A stretch of DNA of 64,000 nt, from positions 1-64,000 of the forward strand of contig ALKQ01000044.1 in the NCBI GenBank assembly GCA_000440235.1. Direction: 5' to 3'. A model generated the notes under the pieces. That model was given only the letters and a program-made list of their open reading frames with translations. It was not told where the DNA came from and did not search any database. The DNA is from Streptococcus suis 10581. Lineage in GTDB: Bacteria > Bacillota > Bacilli > Lactobacillales > Streptococcaceae. The translations under genes were made by a program, and so were the position numbers. Position 1 is the first letter of the stretch. Every line of letters begins with the position of its first letter. Shown here in pieces: positions 8,600 through 18,933 of this stretch.

Positions 8600-9475
8600 T
8601 TATTCAACTTCGATAACTGGCAATTGGTCTGCATTTTCAACAGGGACTGTCAAGTCTTGTCCTGCGTAGTATTTTTCAGAAATTGCCTTCAAAGTTCCGT
8701 CAGCTTTCATTGCTTCAAGAGCTTCGTCAATTTTTTCTTTCAAGCTTGTGTCAGCCTTGCTCATGACAATACCTTGTTCTGTTGGGTTGTATTTTGCATC
8801 ACCCATTTTCACTTTTATATCTGGGAAGTTTGCATTGACCCATTTGATAGCCATCACTTGTGTGTAGTAGTCGTTTGGAATGAAGTCTGTACGACCTGTT
8901 GATACATCACGCAAGTAAACATCATTGGTTACGTTGTCATAGATAACTGGCTCTGCACCTTGTTTCTCAGCCAACTTCATGTACTGAGTACCTGCGCCAC
9001 CACCTGCTTTTTTACCAGTCCAGTCGCTCAAGTCAGCTGCTTCGATTCCTGATGAACCGTCTTCACGAACAATGTAGCCACCAACTGAATACTTGTAAGG
9101 GATAGAGAAGTTGTACTTTTCCTTACGTGCTTCTGTCATGTCAAAGTTGTTAACAGAAATATCGACCTTACCACTATCAACAGCTGTAAAGGCTTCTGCC
9201 ACACCGATTTCTTGGTATTCGATTTCCAATTTCAAACGTTTACCAATTTCATTGATCATATCAATTTCATATCCGACCAATTCTTTAGCATCGTTGTAGT
9301 AAGAAGTTGGGAAAAGGGTACCTGGTGTTGCAACTTTCAAGACACCAGCTTCTTGTACTTTTTCCCATTGAGTCTGTTCAGCAGAAGAACTGCTAGTATT
9401 CGAACTTGAGCTAGAACATGCTGCCAAGGTCAAAGTAGAAACCAAGAGAGCTGAGGCCAAAACTTTTTTCAACAT
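8600..9475 (-). CDS. Amino-acid ABC transporter substrate-binding lipoprotein
   Basis: A 291-residue family 3 solute-binding protein. I chose ATG 9475 because it follows AAAGGAG and gives MLKKVLASALLV, a clean signal peptide ending in lipobox LAAC, followed by a serine-rich linker. The mature protein has the family hallmarks LVGYEIDMINEIGKRL and DISVNNFDMTEARKEKYNFS. It captures a polar amino acid outside the membrane and delivers it to the permease downstream. Specificity cannot be read from sequence alone. A weak cre-like TGAAAACGTTTTGG lies at 9554-9567. Confidence 0.92.
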   Translation of the reverse strand: MLKKVLASALLVSTLTLAACSSSSSNTSSSSAEQTQWEKVQEAGVLKVATPGTLFPTSYYNDAKELVGYEIDMINEIGKRLKLEIEYQEIGVAEAFTAVDSGKVDISVNNFDMTEARKEKYNFSIPYKYSVGGYIVREDGSSGIEAADLSDWTGKKAGGGAGTQYMKLAEKQGAEPVIYDNVTNDVYLRDVSTGRTDFIPNDYYTQVMAIKWVNANFPDIKVKMGDAKYNPTEQGIVMSKADTSLKEKIDEALEAMKADGTLKAISEKYYAGQDLTVPVENADQLPVIEVE

Positions 9476-9598
9476 AAAACAATCTCCTTTGGAAGCCATA
9501 GCTTCCTTTTTACTTTTTCGGTGTTAACCCACCAACTTTTACAGGTTAACATTTTGAAAACGTTTTGGCAAATAATTGAACTGAAAAAATGAATTCCC

Positions 9599-11044
9599 TT
9601 ACAAGTTGAGTAAACCTGCTGCCTCCATTTGGTCTGCCAACTGCAAGAGTAAATCCTCTCGTCCCTTGGCTGCTGTCAATTGGATGCCGATTGGTAAGCC
9701 TTGTGGGGTCTTATAAGTTGGCAAGCTGATAGCCGGTTGGCCGGTGATGTTTGCCTGCTGGGTAAAGGGTGTCCAGGCTAGACTATCTGCAAACATCTCC
9801 CAAATCAAGCTCTGCTGCTCTGCCATTGCCAACTCCTGCGTGTGCAACAAGCGGTCTAGCATCTCTTGCGAGTGAGTGAACTGGTCTAGCTTGGGAGCCA
9901 CATCAGCCACTGTCGGCGTCAGAAGGAGATCATAGTGCTGGTGGAAGTCCGCCATGCTGGCACTGTAACGGTCCCAATCCTGTAAGACCTTAGAATAGAG
10001 TTTAGCTGGAACGGTCTGCCCACTCTGGTAAATGGCCCAGGTCATGACCTCCATGTCATCAGGGGTCATGGGACGACCCAGCCCCGCTTCAATCTCGTCA
10101 AACATCTGAGCTGTTTCAACACTGTTCATCAGGTAATAGGCCTGCATGACTTCAAGGCCGTCCAAAACAGGACCTGTTAGCTCGGTAATCTGGTGCCCCA
10201 GTGCTTCTAACTGAGGCAGAAGGGACAAGACAGCCTGTTTGGCATCAGCGGAAACTGGACTGCCAATCGGCGATTCCAGACTGTAGGCAATTTTCAGAGG
10301 TTTATCTTGCGGTGCAAGGAGACTCTGCTCAGACAGGAGAGCCAGAGGAAAGGGAGCTTCCACCTGATAGGTCTGCAAGTGATAAAGAAGGTGTTTGGTA
10401 TCGCGGACTGACTTAGTCAGAGCAAAGTTGCTGGAAGCGCCCTGCCAACCTCGATAAGAAATTGGTCCAACTGGAATCCGACCCCGACTGGGCTTGAGCC
10501 CAATCAAACCATTGAAGGAGGCGGGAATACGGATAGATCCGCCACCATCCGAAGCTGCTGCCAAGGGTATCATGCCAGAAGCCACCGCAGCTGCTGCTCC
10601 GCCACTGGATCCACCTGCATTGCGGCTCAGATCTAGTGGCAACTTGACCGGACCATGTAGGCTGGAGTCAGATATGTTTTTAAAACCAAACTCTGGCGTA
10701 TTGGTCCGACCCAAGATGATGAAACCTAGATCCTTGAAAACCTGTACCAATTTATCAGTATGCCTCGCTCGGTAATTCTGGAATAGACGAGAGCCCGCTG
10801 TTGACAAGTGCCCTTCTTCATTTTGCCCCAAATCTTTCAACAAAAGAGGAACACCACCAAAGGGCTTATCTTGAAAGTCCCCTGTTTCTGCTTCTTGCAG
10901 GGCTTGCTCGTATTGCTTGCTGACGACAGCATTGAGAGCAGGATTTTCCTCTTCTATTCGTTCAATAGCTTCCGCTACCAATTCTTTAGCAGAAACCTGA
11001 CCTGTTCGAACAGCCAAGGCCATTTCCGTCGCATCTTTCCACAT
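9599..11044 (-). CDS. Amidase signature family enzyme
   Basis: A 481-residue amidase (GatA/AmdS fold) that hydrolyses amide bonds. The Ser-cisSer-Lys triad is visible: Lys in LLKDLGQNEEG near residue 70, and the serines in GGSSGGAAAA and ASDGGGSIRIPAS around residues 143-170. The substrate is unknown. It is not the tRNA-dependent GatA, because no gatB or gatC adjoins it and its C-terminus is of the stand-alone type. It lies alone between the ABC genes and dnaJ, and its own promoter probably sits in the short upstream gap. Confidence 0.88.
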   Translation of the reverse strand: MWKDATEMALAVRTGQVSAKELVAEAIERIEEENPALNAVVSKQYEQALQEAETGDFQDKPFGGVPLLLKDLGQNEEGHLSTAGSRLFQNYRARHTDKLVQVFKDLGFIILGRTNTPEFGFKNISDSSLHGPVKLPLDLSRNAGGSSGGAAAAVASGMIPLAAASDGGGSIRIPASFNGLIGLKPSRGRIPVGPISYRGWQGASSNFALTKSVRDTKHLLYHLQTYQVEAPFPLALLSEQSLLAPQDKPLKIAYSLESPIGSPVSADAKQAVLSLLPQLEALGHQITELTGPVLDGLEVMQAYYLMNSVETAQMFDEIEAGLGRPMTPDDMEVMTWAIYQSGQTVPAKLYSKVLQDWDRYSASMADFHQHYDLLLTPTVADVAPKLDQFTHSQEMLDRLLHTQELAMAEQQSLIWEMFADSLAWTPFTQQANITGQPAISLPTYKTPQGLPIGIQLTAAKGREDLLLQLADQMEAAGLLNL

Positions 11045-11082
11045 AGGCTTCTCCTTGTATTTTTTATTAGCTTATCATGAAA

Positions 11083-11116
11083 GTAAAAAATCAGCAAGCC
11101 GAGCTTACTGATTTTG
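11083..11116 (-). terminator. dnaJ terminator
   Basis: On the minus strand, AAATCAGTAAGC and GCTTGCTGATTT form a tight hairpin followed by a T-run, just after the dnaJ stop. Confidence 0.85.
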
Positions 11117-11135
11117 AATATCTGTTCAAAACAAA

Positions 11136-12272
11136 TTACAATTCATCAAAGGCATCTTTTACCTTGTCAAAAAATCCTTTTTTATGGGGTTTGACATCAA
11201 TATTTCCAGCTGCCGCAAATTCTTTAAGAGCTGCTTTTTGGCGGTCATTCAAACCTGTCGGAGTGACGATATTTACTGTGACATATTGATCACCAATAGC
11301 TCCACCACGAACACTTGGTGCACCTTTTCCTTTGAGTCGGAAGGTCTTACCAGTCTGGGTACCTTCAGGAATGACCATATCCACATCACCGTGAACTGTT
11401 GGCACATGAACTGTATCTCCAAGTGCTGCTTGGACAAAGTTGAGGTTCAGTTTATAGTGAATAGTGGTTCCTTCACGTTCAAACTTGTCTGAAGGTTGGA
11501 CCTGAATGACAACGTAGAGATCTCCGTAAGGACCTCCATTGAAACCAGCTTCACCTTGACCTGCCAAGCGAATACGTTGACCAGTCTCAACACCAGCTGG
11601 CACCTTAACCGTTACCGTATGGGCTTGTTTTTCATGACCAGTTCCATGACAGGTTGTACATGGGTCTTTGATTTGTTTTCCGCGACCATGACAGACATCA
11701 CAGGTCATTTGACGACGCATGGTTCCAAGTGGAGTTTGGGTGTCCACATTGATCACTCCAGAACCATGACAACGCCCACAGGTTACTGGACTTGTTCCAG
11801 GTTTGGCACCTGAACCTGTACAGGTTCGACAAGTTGCCTCACGGTTATAGGAAACTTCACGTTCCACACCAAAAATCGCCTCTTCAAACTTAAGGTTAAC
11901 CCGGTATTGGAGGTCATCCCCCTGACGAGGAGCATTCGGATTGCGGGTCGCACCGCCACCACCAAAGAAGCTTGAGAAGATGTCTTCAAAGCCTCCGAAA
12001 CCAGCTCCGTCGAAACCACCAAAGCCACCAGCTCCGCCTCCGAAACCACCGTTTGCCCCAGCTGGACCAAACTGGTCATAGGCAGAACGCTTCTGAGGAT
12101 CGCTCAAGGTTTCATAAGCCTCTTGGACTTCCTTGTATTTATCCTCCGCACCAGGATCCTTGTTAATATCTGGATGGTATTTTTTTGAAAGCTTCCGATA
12201 AGCCTTCTTAATCTCGTCTGGCGAAGCGTTCTTAGAAACCCCCAGACGATCGTAAAATTCTGTGTTGTTCAT
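11136..12272 (-). CDS. dnaJ: Chaperone protein DnaJ
   Basis: A 378-residue class I Hsp40 that stimulates DnaK ATPase and delivers substrates. The J-domain at residues 1-70 carries the HPD motif ([10 protein letters not shown]). A Gly/Phe-rich linker follows, then four CxxCxGxG zinc repeats ([32 protein letters not shown]) and the C-terminal substrate-binding domains. Length is typical. It is separated from dnaK by the DJ-1-like gene and by repeats, so it may have its own promoter. Confidence 0.97.
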   Translation of the reverse strand: MNNTEFYDRLGVSKNASPDEIKKAYRKLSKKYHPDINKDPGAEDKYKEVQEAYETLSDPQKRSAYDQFGPAGANGGFGGGAGGFGGFDGAGFGGFEDIFSSFFGGGGATRNPNAPRQGDDLQYRVNLKFEEAIFGVEREVSYNREATCRTCTGSGAKPGTSPVTCGRCHGSGVINVDTQTPLGTMRRQMTCDVCHGRGKQIKDPCTTCHGTGHEKQAHTVTVKVPAGVETGQRIRLAGQGEAGFNGGPYGDLYVVIQVQPSDKFEREGTTIHYKLNLNFVQAALGDTVHVPTVHGDVDMVIPEGTQTGKTFRLKGKGAPSVRGGAIGDQYVTVNIVTPTGLNDRQKAALKEFAAAGNIDVKPHKKGFFDKVKDAFDEL

Positions 12273-12296
12273 AATGTAAGATATTAAGCCGTTAAG

Positions 12297-12371
12297 CGAC
12301 TCAAAGAAAAATAGGAAACTGTCCGACGATGCCTTGCATCTAGGTAAAGTTTATCTTTTTTCAAAGAGTCG
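12297..12371. repeat. Streptococcal hairpin repeat, copy 3
   Basis: About 75 bp with inverted ends CGACTC-aaag-AAAAA and TTTTT-caaa-GAGTCG. The inner blocks taggaaac and gtttatct also occur in the copy upstream of dnaK at 15436-15524. It lies in the dnaJ leader. Confidence 0.65.
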
Positions 12372-12514
12372 TAGGCGTATTCAGTTACACCAAAATAGTC
12401 ATGCAAGAATACTACAAATAAACGACTGTGTTCGAATAAACGAACTTGTATTCCTTTCTTTGAAATATTGAAAGTAGCCCGTGTTCGATTACGAATACTT
12501 TCCTTTCTGTAAAA

Positions 12515-13150
12515 TTAGTTAGGACCTTTTTCAAATGTTGCTTTGAACTCTTCAAATTCCTCGTCAGACAACTCAAAAATAAAGTCTTCCGCAGAGTAAT
12601 CATCATTTTCTTTGAAGTACATAGTCGCATCTTCAATCAATCCAAGACTAGTTATGACCTGGCGAGAAAAGGCATTTACTGTAAAACCAGTTCCTGTAAT
12701 AATATTCCCATCTTCACAGACTGGTAAGGGACGAAAATTTTCTCCAGGTAGAAAGTCAAAATAGTCGATAAAATTTTGCCAAATACCACCTGTGTAAAGA
12801 GTCTGTTTCAACAATCCAGCCTTAGCAAGCAGGATCGGAGCAGAGGAAATCGCTGCAATTTTGATTGGCTTACCATCTAAGCCAGCCAGAAATCGAATGA
12901 GGCATTCATCTCGCAAGGCCTGAGTAAAGTCAATCGTCCCTGGACAAAGAATACAATCATATTCCTCTATATTTACCTCTTCTAAGATTTTGTTAGCATG
13001 ACAAGGTAGACCATCCTCCGAATAAATCGTTTCCGTAGTGGAAGCAATAAAATCAATCTTTCTCCCAAAATTCAACACCAATATGCTAGTCAAAGGAGCT
13101 ATCTCATAGAGAGAAAAATTAGGATAGAGCAAACAAGCAACTTTTTTCAT
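12515..13150 (-). CDS. DJ-1/PfpI-family protein lacking the usual cysteine
   Basis: A 211-residue protein of the DJ-1/PfpI superfamily (YoaZ-like). The N-terminal MKKVACLLYPNFSLYEIAPL, the EYDCILCPG strand and the elbow AAISSAPILLAKAG are characteristic. In most members the elbow reads A-I-C-(A/G); here Ser replaces the reactive Cys, so cysteine-dependent activity is doubtful. I chose ATG 13150 because GGAGG lies seven bases upstream. It sits inside the heat-shock cluster between dnaK and dnaJ, an unusual place, which hints at stress-linked expression. Glyoxalase, chaperone or regulatory roles are all possible. Confidence 0.8.
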   Translation of the reverse strand: MKKVACLLYPNFSLYEIAPLTSILVLNFGRKIDFIASTTETIYSEDGLPCHANKILEEVNIEEYDCILCPGTIDFTQALRDECLIRFLAGLDGKPIKIAAISSAPILLAKAGLLKQTLYTGGIWQNFIDYFDFLPGENFRPLPVCEDGNIITGTGFTVNAFSRQVITSLGLIEDATMYFKENDDYSAEDFIFELSDEEFEEFKATFEKGPN

Positions 13151-13231
13151 GAAGAGCCTCCTCATCAGTTATTTACCCAAAAACAGAGGCTGGGTTGCAA
13201 CCTCTGTGATTGGAAATTTTATTGACGAATG

Positions 13232-13308
13232 ATTTCTATTCTCGGGAAGGTGAGAATTGAGTTCGGGCTAAGAACCTTAATCGTTCGCTTCTAGTTTTCA
13301 GACTCACG
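13232..13308. repeat. Direct repeat A
   Basis: About 77 bp, close to 90% identical by eye to 13495-13573. The shared core begins gagttcgggctaagaacctt and ends cgcttctagttttca. Confidence 0.85.
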
Positions 13309-13494
13309 AACTGGCTAGCTGAAAGAGTCTATTCCCGGACTCTTTCACTCCCTGATCCATTTACGACGTGAGAAAACATAGTCGATCATACTTTGTTTTC
13401 GAGCTTGTAAGACACCTAGGTTAGCCGCAATAGCGGTAACCGCTAACTGATGAGCTACTTTTAGTATCCAACAGTTTTGGTGTCCTCACTTCCG

Positions 13495-13573
13495 AATTTC
13501 TAGGCTCGAGAAGATGAGAACTGAGTTCGGGCTAAGAACCTTAACCGTTCGCTTCTAGTTTTCAAGCTCACGG
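13495..13573. repeat. Direct repeat B
   Basis: Second copy of the repeat at 13232-13308, same orientation, ending just before the dnaK stop codon. Confidence 0.85.
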
Positions 13574-13597
13574 GCTAAAATAGTCCACAGGACTATT

Positions 13598-15524
<1,927 letters not shown>

Positions 15525-15678
15525 GGGTTCAAATCCTTTCAAAAATTTAATTTTCTTTTATTTGATGCACTCTTCTTAAGTAGCGCAGATTTTGCGAGTC
15601 ATTGACCTGCATTTTCTTATTTCAAGTAGTTTAACGACATCTCGGTCAGGTTTTCTTTTTTGGGAAATAGCAGAGCGA

Positions 15679-16191
15679 CTACTCTGATACGACTACCATA
15701 GCCGGTCTCAGCAAGCGTTCATGCAGCTTGTAGCCTTTTTGGAAGACTTGTGCAATGTGTTCTGCTGGGCAGTCGTCTGTGGCTGGGACTGTTTGAATGG
15801 CCATGTGAAGATTTGGGTCAAAGACGTCTGTTGTGACTTCCTCCACCCCTTCTTCTTTGAGGGCTTGAATCAAGCTTTCCTGTACCATTTCCAAGCCTTT
15901 TTTGACATCTTCTGTCAAACCTTCAACTTGAAGGGCACGTTCCAAGTTATCCAAGCTTGGCAAGATTTTCTTGGCCAAGTCTTGCGAACGGTAACGCTGA
16001 ATGGTTTGGCGTTCTTCGTTGGCGCGACGTTGAATATTTTGCATTTCAGCGTGGGCACGGAGGTATTTGTTTTCAAATTCCTCTGCCCGCTCGTTTGCCA
16101 AATCCAATTCTGATTTTTCCGGCGTTTCCACAACTTCTTCTGTTGCTTCAACCTCTTCTACGATTTCTTCGTTTTTGATTTCTTCTGACAA
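15679..16191 (-). CDS. grpE: Nucleotide exchange factor GrpE
   Basis: A 170-residue GrpE. The N-terminus is acidic and disordered (residues 1-30, rich in Glu). A long coiled coil follows, with [18 protein letters not shown] around residues 44-61. The C-terminal beta domain ends with the conserved [18 protein letters not shown]. It releases ADP from DnaK. It begins 12 nt after the hrcA stop and is clearly cotranscribed. Confidence 0.97.
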   Translation of the reverse strand: MSEEIKNEEIVEEVEATEEVVETPEKSELDLANERAEEFENKYLRAHAEMQNIQRRANEERQTIQRYRSQDLAKKILPSLDNLERALQVEGLTEDVKKGLEMVQESLIQALKEEGVEEVTTDVFDPNLHMAIQTVPATDDCPAEHIAQVFQKGYKLHERLLRPAMVVVSE

Positions 16192-16203
16192 AGCATTCTC
16201 CTT

Positions 16204-17238
16204 CTAATTGACTTCATAATGATTACTACTTAAATATCGGTAGTAATCGGTTAATTTCATAAATAGGACGCGGCTGATGATATTGATCAAACTCATCTGC
16301 CGGCGGTAGTCCATGTCAACAGGACCAAGCAAGCTCATCTGGGCCATGCCCCGATAGGGGATAGGAAAGCGATGATGAATGATAGTCACATCTGCTAGGG
16401 CAGGATCCCTATGTTCTGCCACAGAAATGCTGGTCTGCTGGTCTGGAGCCAGGCCCTGCCGCAACTCTGGTGCCAATAACTGAGGACTATCCAAGAGTTG
16501 GTAGGTAGCTAGATTGCCGTAGGTCAGCGAGGCAACTTTTCCACTGATGAAGACTGATTCTTGGAAGAGATTGGAAAAGATGTAGTCCATCAGATCCAAG
16601 ACATTGTCCGTCGTGGTGAAGTAACGTTGCACCACCTGGGGAATCTCCGTCCGCAGCTTGTAATGGATTGCCAAGACCGTCTGCCCAACGAAGCGCTCAT
16701 CCACCAAGCGTTTGAGCACCTCCAAGTCCCTGGCCAAAAAGTTTTTAGGAATGGCAAACTGAACGGTGACTGGTTTGGACTGGTCCAGAGTCAAGACTGC
16801 CAGAGCATCGTGGCTACTGAGCTGCACGATGTCAAAGGAAGTCAACTGCTGACTGGTCGGCTCCACATCTAAGATGACCGAAGTGTAGCCTGTCAAATCC
16901 GCTAGGACCTGACTTGCCCGCTCCAAGATGTCCTCCAGCTTGAAGGCTTCAAAGTCGAAGGCCTTAACCACCTGATAAACATCTTCTTCATCAATGTGTT
17001 CCAGATTAAGCGAGTGGTTGACAAAATATTGAAAACCAGCCCGACTGGGCATCCGACCGCTTGAAGTGTGAGCCTTTTCCAGCAAGCCCAACTGCTCCAG
17101 CTTAGCCATATCATTACGAATGGTAGCAGAACTTGAAGCAATCATCTCCTGCAAGGCCTTAGAACCAACTGGCTCATGATGACGCGTAAACAATTCAACA
17201 ATCAGATTTAAAATATCATTTTGACGTTGGGTAATCAT
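16204..17238 (-). CDS. hrcA: Heat-inducible repressor HrcA
   Basis: A 344-residue repressor that binds CIRCE elements and silences the dnaK (and groE) operons. It starts with the winged helix [20 protein letters not shown] and [21 protein letters not shown]. The C-terminal GAF-like domain contains [20 protein letters not shown] chose ATG 17238: it follows AAAGGAG and gives the standard length. The frame remains open to 17379, but that stretch lies within the repeat and CIRCE leader and has no family similarity. First gene of hrcA-grpE-dnaK. Confidence 0.97.
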   Translation of the reverse strand: MITQRQNDILNLIVELFTRHHEPVGSKALQEMIASSSATIRNDMAKLEQLGLLEKAHTSSGRMPSRAGFQYFVNHSLNLEHIDEEDVYQVVKAFDFEAFKLEDILERASQVLADLTGYTSVILDVEPTSQQLTSFDIVQLSSHDALAVLTLDQSKPVTVQFAIPKNFLARDLEVLKRLVDERFVGQTVLAIHYKLRTEIPQVVQRYFTTTDNVLDLMDYIFSNLFQESVFISGKVASLTYGNLATYQLLDSPQLLAPELRQGLAPDQQTSISVAEHRDPALADVTIIHHRFPIPYRGMAQMSLLGPVDMDYRRQMSLINIISRVLFMKLTDYYRYLSSNHYEVN

Positions 17239-17269
17239 CTCCGCTCCTTTCATGAACACTGTTTTAGTT

Positions 17270-17373
17270 ACGCTCAATGAAAATCGACAGTAGCCTAGGA
17301 AGCGAGGCCGAATGTAGAACTGTGGTTCACAAAGGCAAGCTGACAACGGATAGTGTTGATTTTTGAAGAGCGT
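17270..17373. repeat. Streptococcal hairpin repeat, copy 2 in hrcA leader
   Basis: About 104 bp, ends ACGCTC-aatg-AAAATC and GATTTT-tgaa-GAGCGT, with ggcaag-ctgacaacggat inside. It matches copy 1 at 5-108 in length and design. It sits between the CIRCE operator and the hrcA start codon, so it is transcribed in the 5' leader. Confidence 0.75.
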
Positions 17374-17399
17374 TAGCACTCTATGATGTCGAGTGCTAA
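17373..17399. promoter_or_regulatory. CIRCE operator
   Basis: TTAGCACTC, nine bases, GAGTGCTAA: a perfect CIRCE, the HrcA binding site. It lies just downstream of the hrcA promoter. Confidence 0.97.
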
Positions 17400-17412
17400 C
17401 CTATATACTCCC

Positions 17413-17440
17413 ATTATACGCCGAAAAAATGGATTGTCAA
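17413..17440 (-). promoter_or_regulatory. hrcA operon promoter
   Basis: On the minus strand, TTGACA (17435-17440) and TATAAT (17413-17418) are 16 nt apart, between the two CIRCE palindromes. Confidence 0.88.
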
Positions 17441-17457
17441 GAGAAAAAGATAAAAAA

Positions 17458-17484
17458 TTAGCACTCTTTTGCTTAGAGTGCTAA
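17458..17484. promoter_or_regulatory. Second CIRCE, also a terminator-like hairpin
   Basis: TTAGCACTC, nine bases, GAGTGCTAA again, upstream of the hrcA -35 box. Read on the minus strand it is a 10-bp hairpin followed by TTTTTTATC, directly after the DUF2812 gene. It could therefore act both as an HrcA operator and as the terminator of that gene. Confidence 0.88.
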
Positions 17485-17500
17485 AAATCAGTCTGAGGAC

Positions 17501-18004
17501 CTAGTTATTTTTTACAAGTCGATAAAAACGGTATCCAATCAACAGCACGAGAGGGATATAGATTGCGGAAAGAACAAGCGTAAATACATAATTATGCTCA
17601 TTCAGATTCATCCCTATCAACATGAAATAAAGTCCTAAGGATAGTAGATAGCGTCTTTGGATGATTGTTTTAACAAATACCAGCTTGCTTTCCCTATCAC
17701 CGTATATCTCAAGATCTCCCTTTACAGCTGCCTTCCTAAAAATAACGAAGCTTCGGCATGATGTGACAAACTCCCATCCGTAATCCTCGTACATACGAAA
17801 ATAGGAGTCTCGGTCTTTATTTTTTGATTCCTTAAAATCAACCTGATACACAACCTCTTCTGGCTGGCATTTTTCAAAATGATAAAAGAAGCTCCAACGA
17901 ATTTTAGTTAGCCTCCACCCTTTCCGATGCATTTCAGTCAGATACTGCGCCTGCTGATTGAAATCCGTGATAAAAAATACTTTACACTCTGTCTTAGTCT
18001 CCAT
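17501..18004 (-). CDS. DUF2812 membrane protein
   Basis: A 167-residue protein with the DUF2812 domain in its N-terminal half (residues 1-105, with the EMHRKGWRLTKIRW block). Two hydrophobic helices follow near residues 118-138 and 142-160. DUF2812 proteins are usually cotranscribed with a PadR repressor, as here, where the start overlaps the padR stop by 11 nt. I chose ATG 18004, preceded by AAGGGGGAA. The family may take part in envelope stress responses, but its function is unknown. Confidence 0.87.
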   Translation of the reverse strand: METKTECKVFFITDFNQQAQYLTEMHRKGWRLTKIRWSFFYHFEKCQPEEVVYQVDFKESKNKDRDSYFRMYEDYGWEFVTSCRSFVIFRKAAVKGDLEIYGDRESKLVFVKTIIQRRYLLSLGLYFMLIGMNLNEHNYVFTLVLSAIYIPLVLLIGYRFYRLVKNN

Positions 18005-18317
18005 AACTTTCCCCCTTGCTATTTCGATAGAGCCGTTCAATCCGAGCCAATTCTATGTCTAGAATTTCTCGACCTGTTTCTGTTATCCGATAAAACTTCC
18101 GCTTGTCTTCTTCTCTGACAAAGGCAATCAATCCATCTTTCTCCATTTTCGACAGGGTGCCGTACATGGTCCCAGGGCTAATCACGACCTGACCTGCCGT
18201 GACTTCCTTGGTCTTCTGGGTAATATCATAGCCATGCCGTTCTTCCTGTAAATGAAAGAGAATATAGAAGGCTGTCTCTGTCATGGGAACATAGACGCGT
18301 TTTAACTTATCATTCAT
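17994..18317 (-). CDS. PadR-family transcriptional regulator
   Basis: A 107-residue winged-helix repressor of the PadR family. Its motifs are the first helix FYILFHLQEERHGYDI, the recognition part SPGTMYGTLSKMEKDGLI and the wing REEDKRKFYRITETG. A short C-terminal helix dimerises. It is first in a two-gene operon with the DUF2812 gene. Its promoter is packed with TATCGA/TCGATA motifs, the likely autoregulatory operator. Confidence 0.92.
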   Translation of the reverse strand: MNDKLKRVYVPMTETAFYILFHLQEERHGYDITQKTKEVTAGQVVISPGTMYGTLSKMEKDGLIAFVREEDKRKFYRITETGREILDIELARIERLYRNSKGESYGD

Positions 18318-18335
18318 AAAACTCCTTTCGCACTA

Positions 18336-18389
18336 CGATACATCGAGTTTCGATATATCGATTGTATCGCAGCTCGATACACTTGTCAA
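18336..18389 (-). promoter_or_regulatory. padR promoter with TATCGA operator motifs
   Basis: On the minus strand, TTGACA (18384-18389) and TACAAT (18361-18366) are 17 nt apart. The palindrome TCGATATATCGA at 18350-18361 and further ATCGA/TCGAT half-sites nearby overlap the promoter. They are the candidate PadR operator. Confidence 0.7.
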
Positions 18390-18416
18390 GAAAAAAATCA
18401 GAGAATATCCCTGATT

Positions 18417-18680
18417 TCATTTCTTGATTGTTTTAGAAAATGGTGTTTTATGTGTCGTAATAAAGTTTTCAAGCCAGCTAGCATCATCGCTCTCCGTCGC
18501 TACTTCTTCCCTTTCCTCATCCGTGTCCTGTTCTTCATCGTCTGAAAAATCGACTTTTCCAAACAGAACTACCTTGCCCTCCGTTTCGGCACTTGCTGAA
18601 CTGCTATTAGTTGTTAGAAGCCCAAAAGTTACAAAACCTAGCATTGCAAGAGCACCTAAAACAAGTAATTTCTTCATCAT
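18417..18680 (-). CDS. Small secreted acidic protein
   Basis: An 87-residue protein with a signal peptide (MMKKLLVLGALAMLGFVTFG) and a likely cleavage after SASA. The mature part is short and strongly acidic in the middle (a run of Asp and Glu), with a basic tail ending SKTIKK. GGAGG lies five bases before the first ATG; the next ATG is also usable. No family is recognised. It lies downstream of, and in the same direction as, the Rgg-type regulator, whose targets are often small adjacent secreted products. A toxin-like, pheromone or surface role is possible, unproven. Confidence 0.7.
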   Translation of the reverse strand: MMKKLLVLGALAMLGFVTFGLLTTNSSSASAETEGKVVLFGKVDFSDDEEQDTDEEREEVATESDDASWLENFITTHKTPFSKTIKK

Positions 18681-18933
18681 TATTTCCTCCAAGATAATTA
18701 AGAAACTGTATTCACAGTTCAGCACTTCTAACTAAGACTAGTTTTTCAGCTACTCACCGCTCGTTTTTTCAAAATACAGTCAGTATTCCCTCAAAAAACT
18801 GCCTTGATTAGCGAAAAAACATCTCTTCTCTAAAAGCACTTTTCTTGTGAATACAGGTTCTAAACATTGTTTTATAAAGTTGTCAAACTTACAAGTATTA
18901 TCTTACAGGAAATGACGAGCCACTTAAAATTCA

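Larger units (their letters stand above)
13151..13597. other. dnaK to DJ-1 gene intergenic region with direct repeats
   Basis: A 447-bp gap without a credible ORF. It holds two direct repeats of about 78 bp at 13232-13308 and 13495-13573. Between them are hairpin-forming stretches (gttagccgcaatagcggtaac, and agagtc around 13325-13350). The gap probably provides dnaK termination and separates its transcript from the DJ-1 gene. Confidence 0.7.

Noticed and set aside
13232..13573. CRISPR array
   Set aside because: Only two long repeats (about 78 bp) with one long spacer, and no cas genes in the window.
16204..17379. Longer HrcA starting at 17379
   Set aside because: The extra 47 codons cover the repeat and touch the CIRCE; the ATG at 17238 has a good ribosome binding site and family length.
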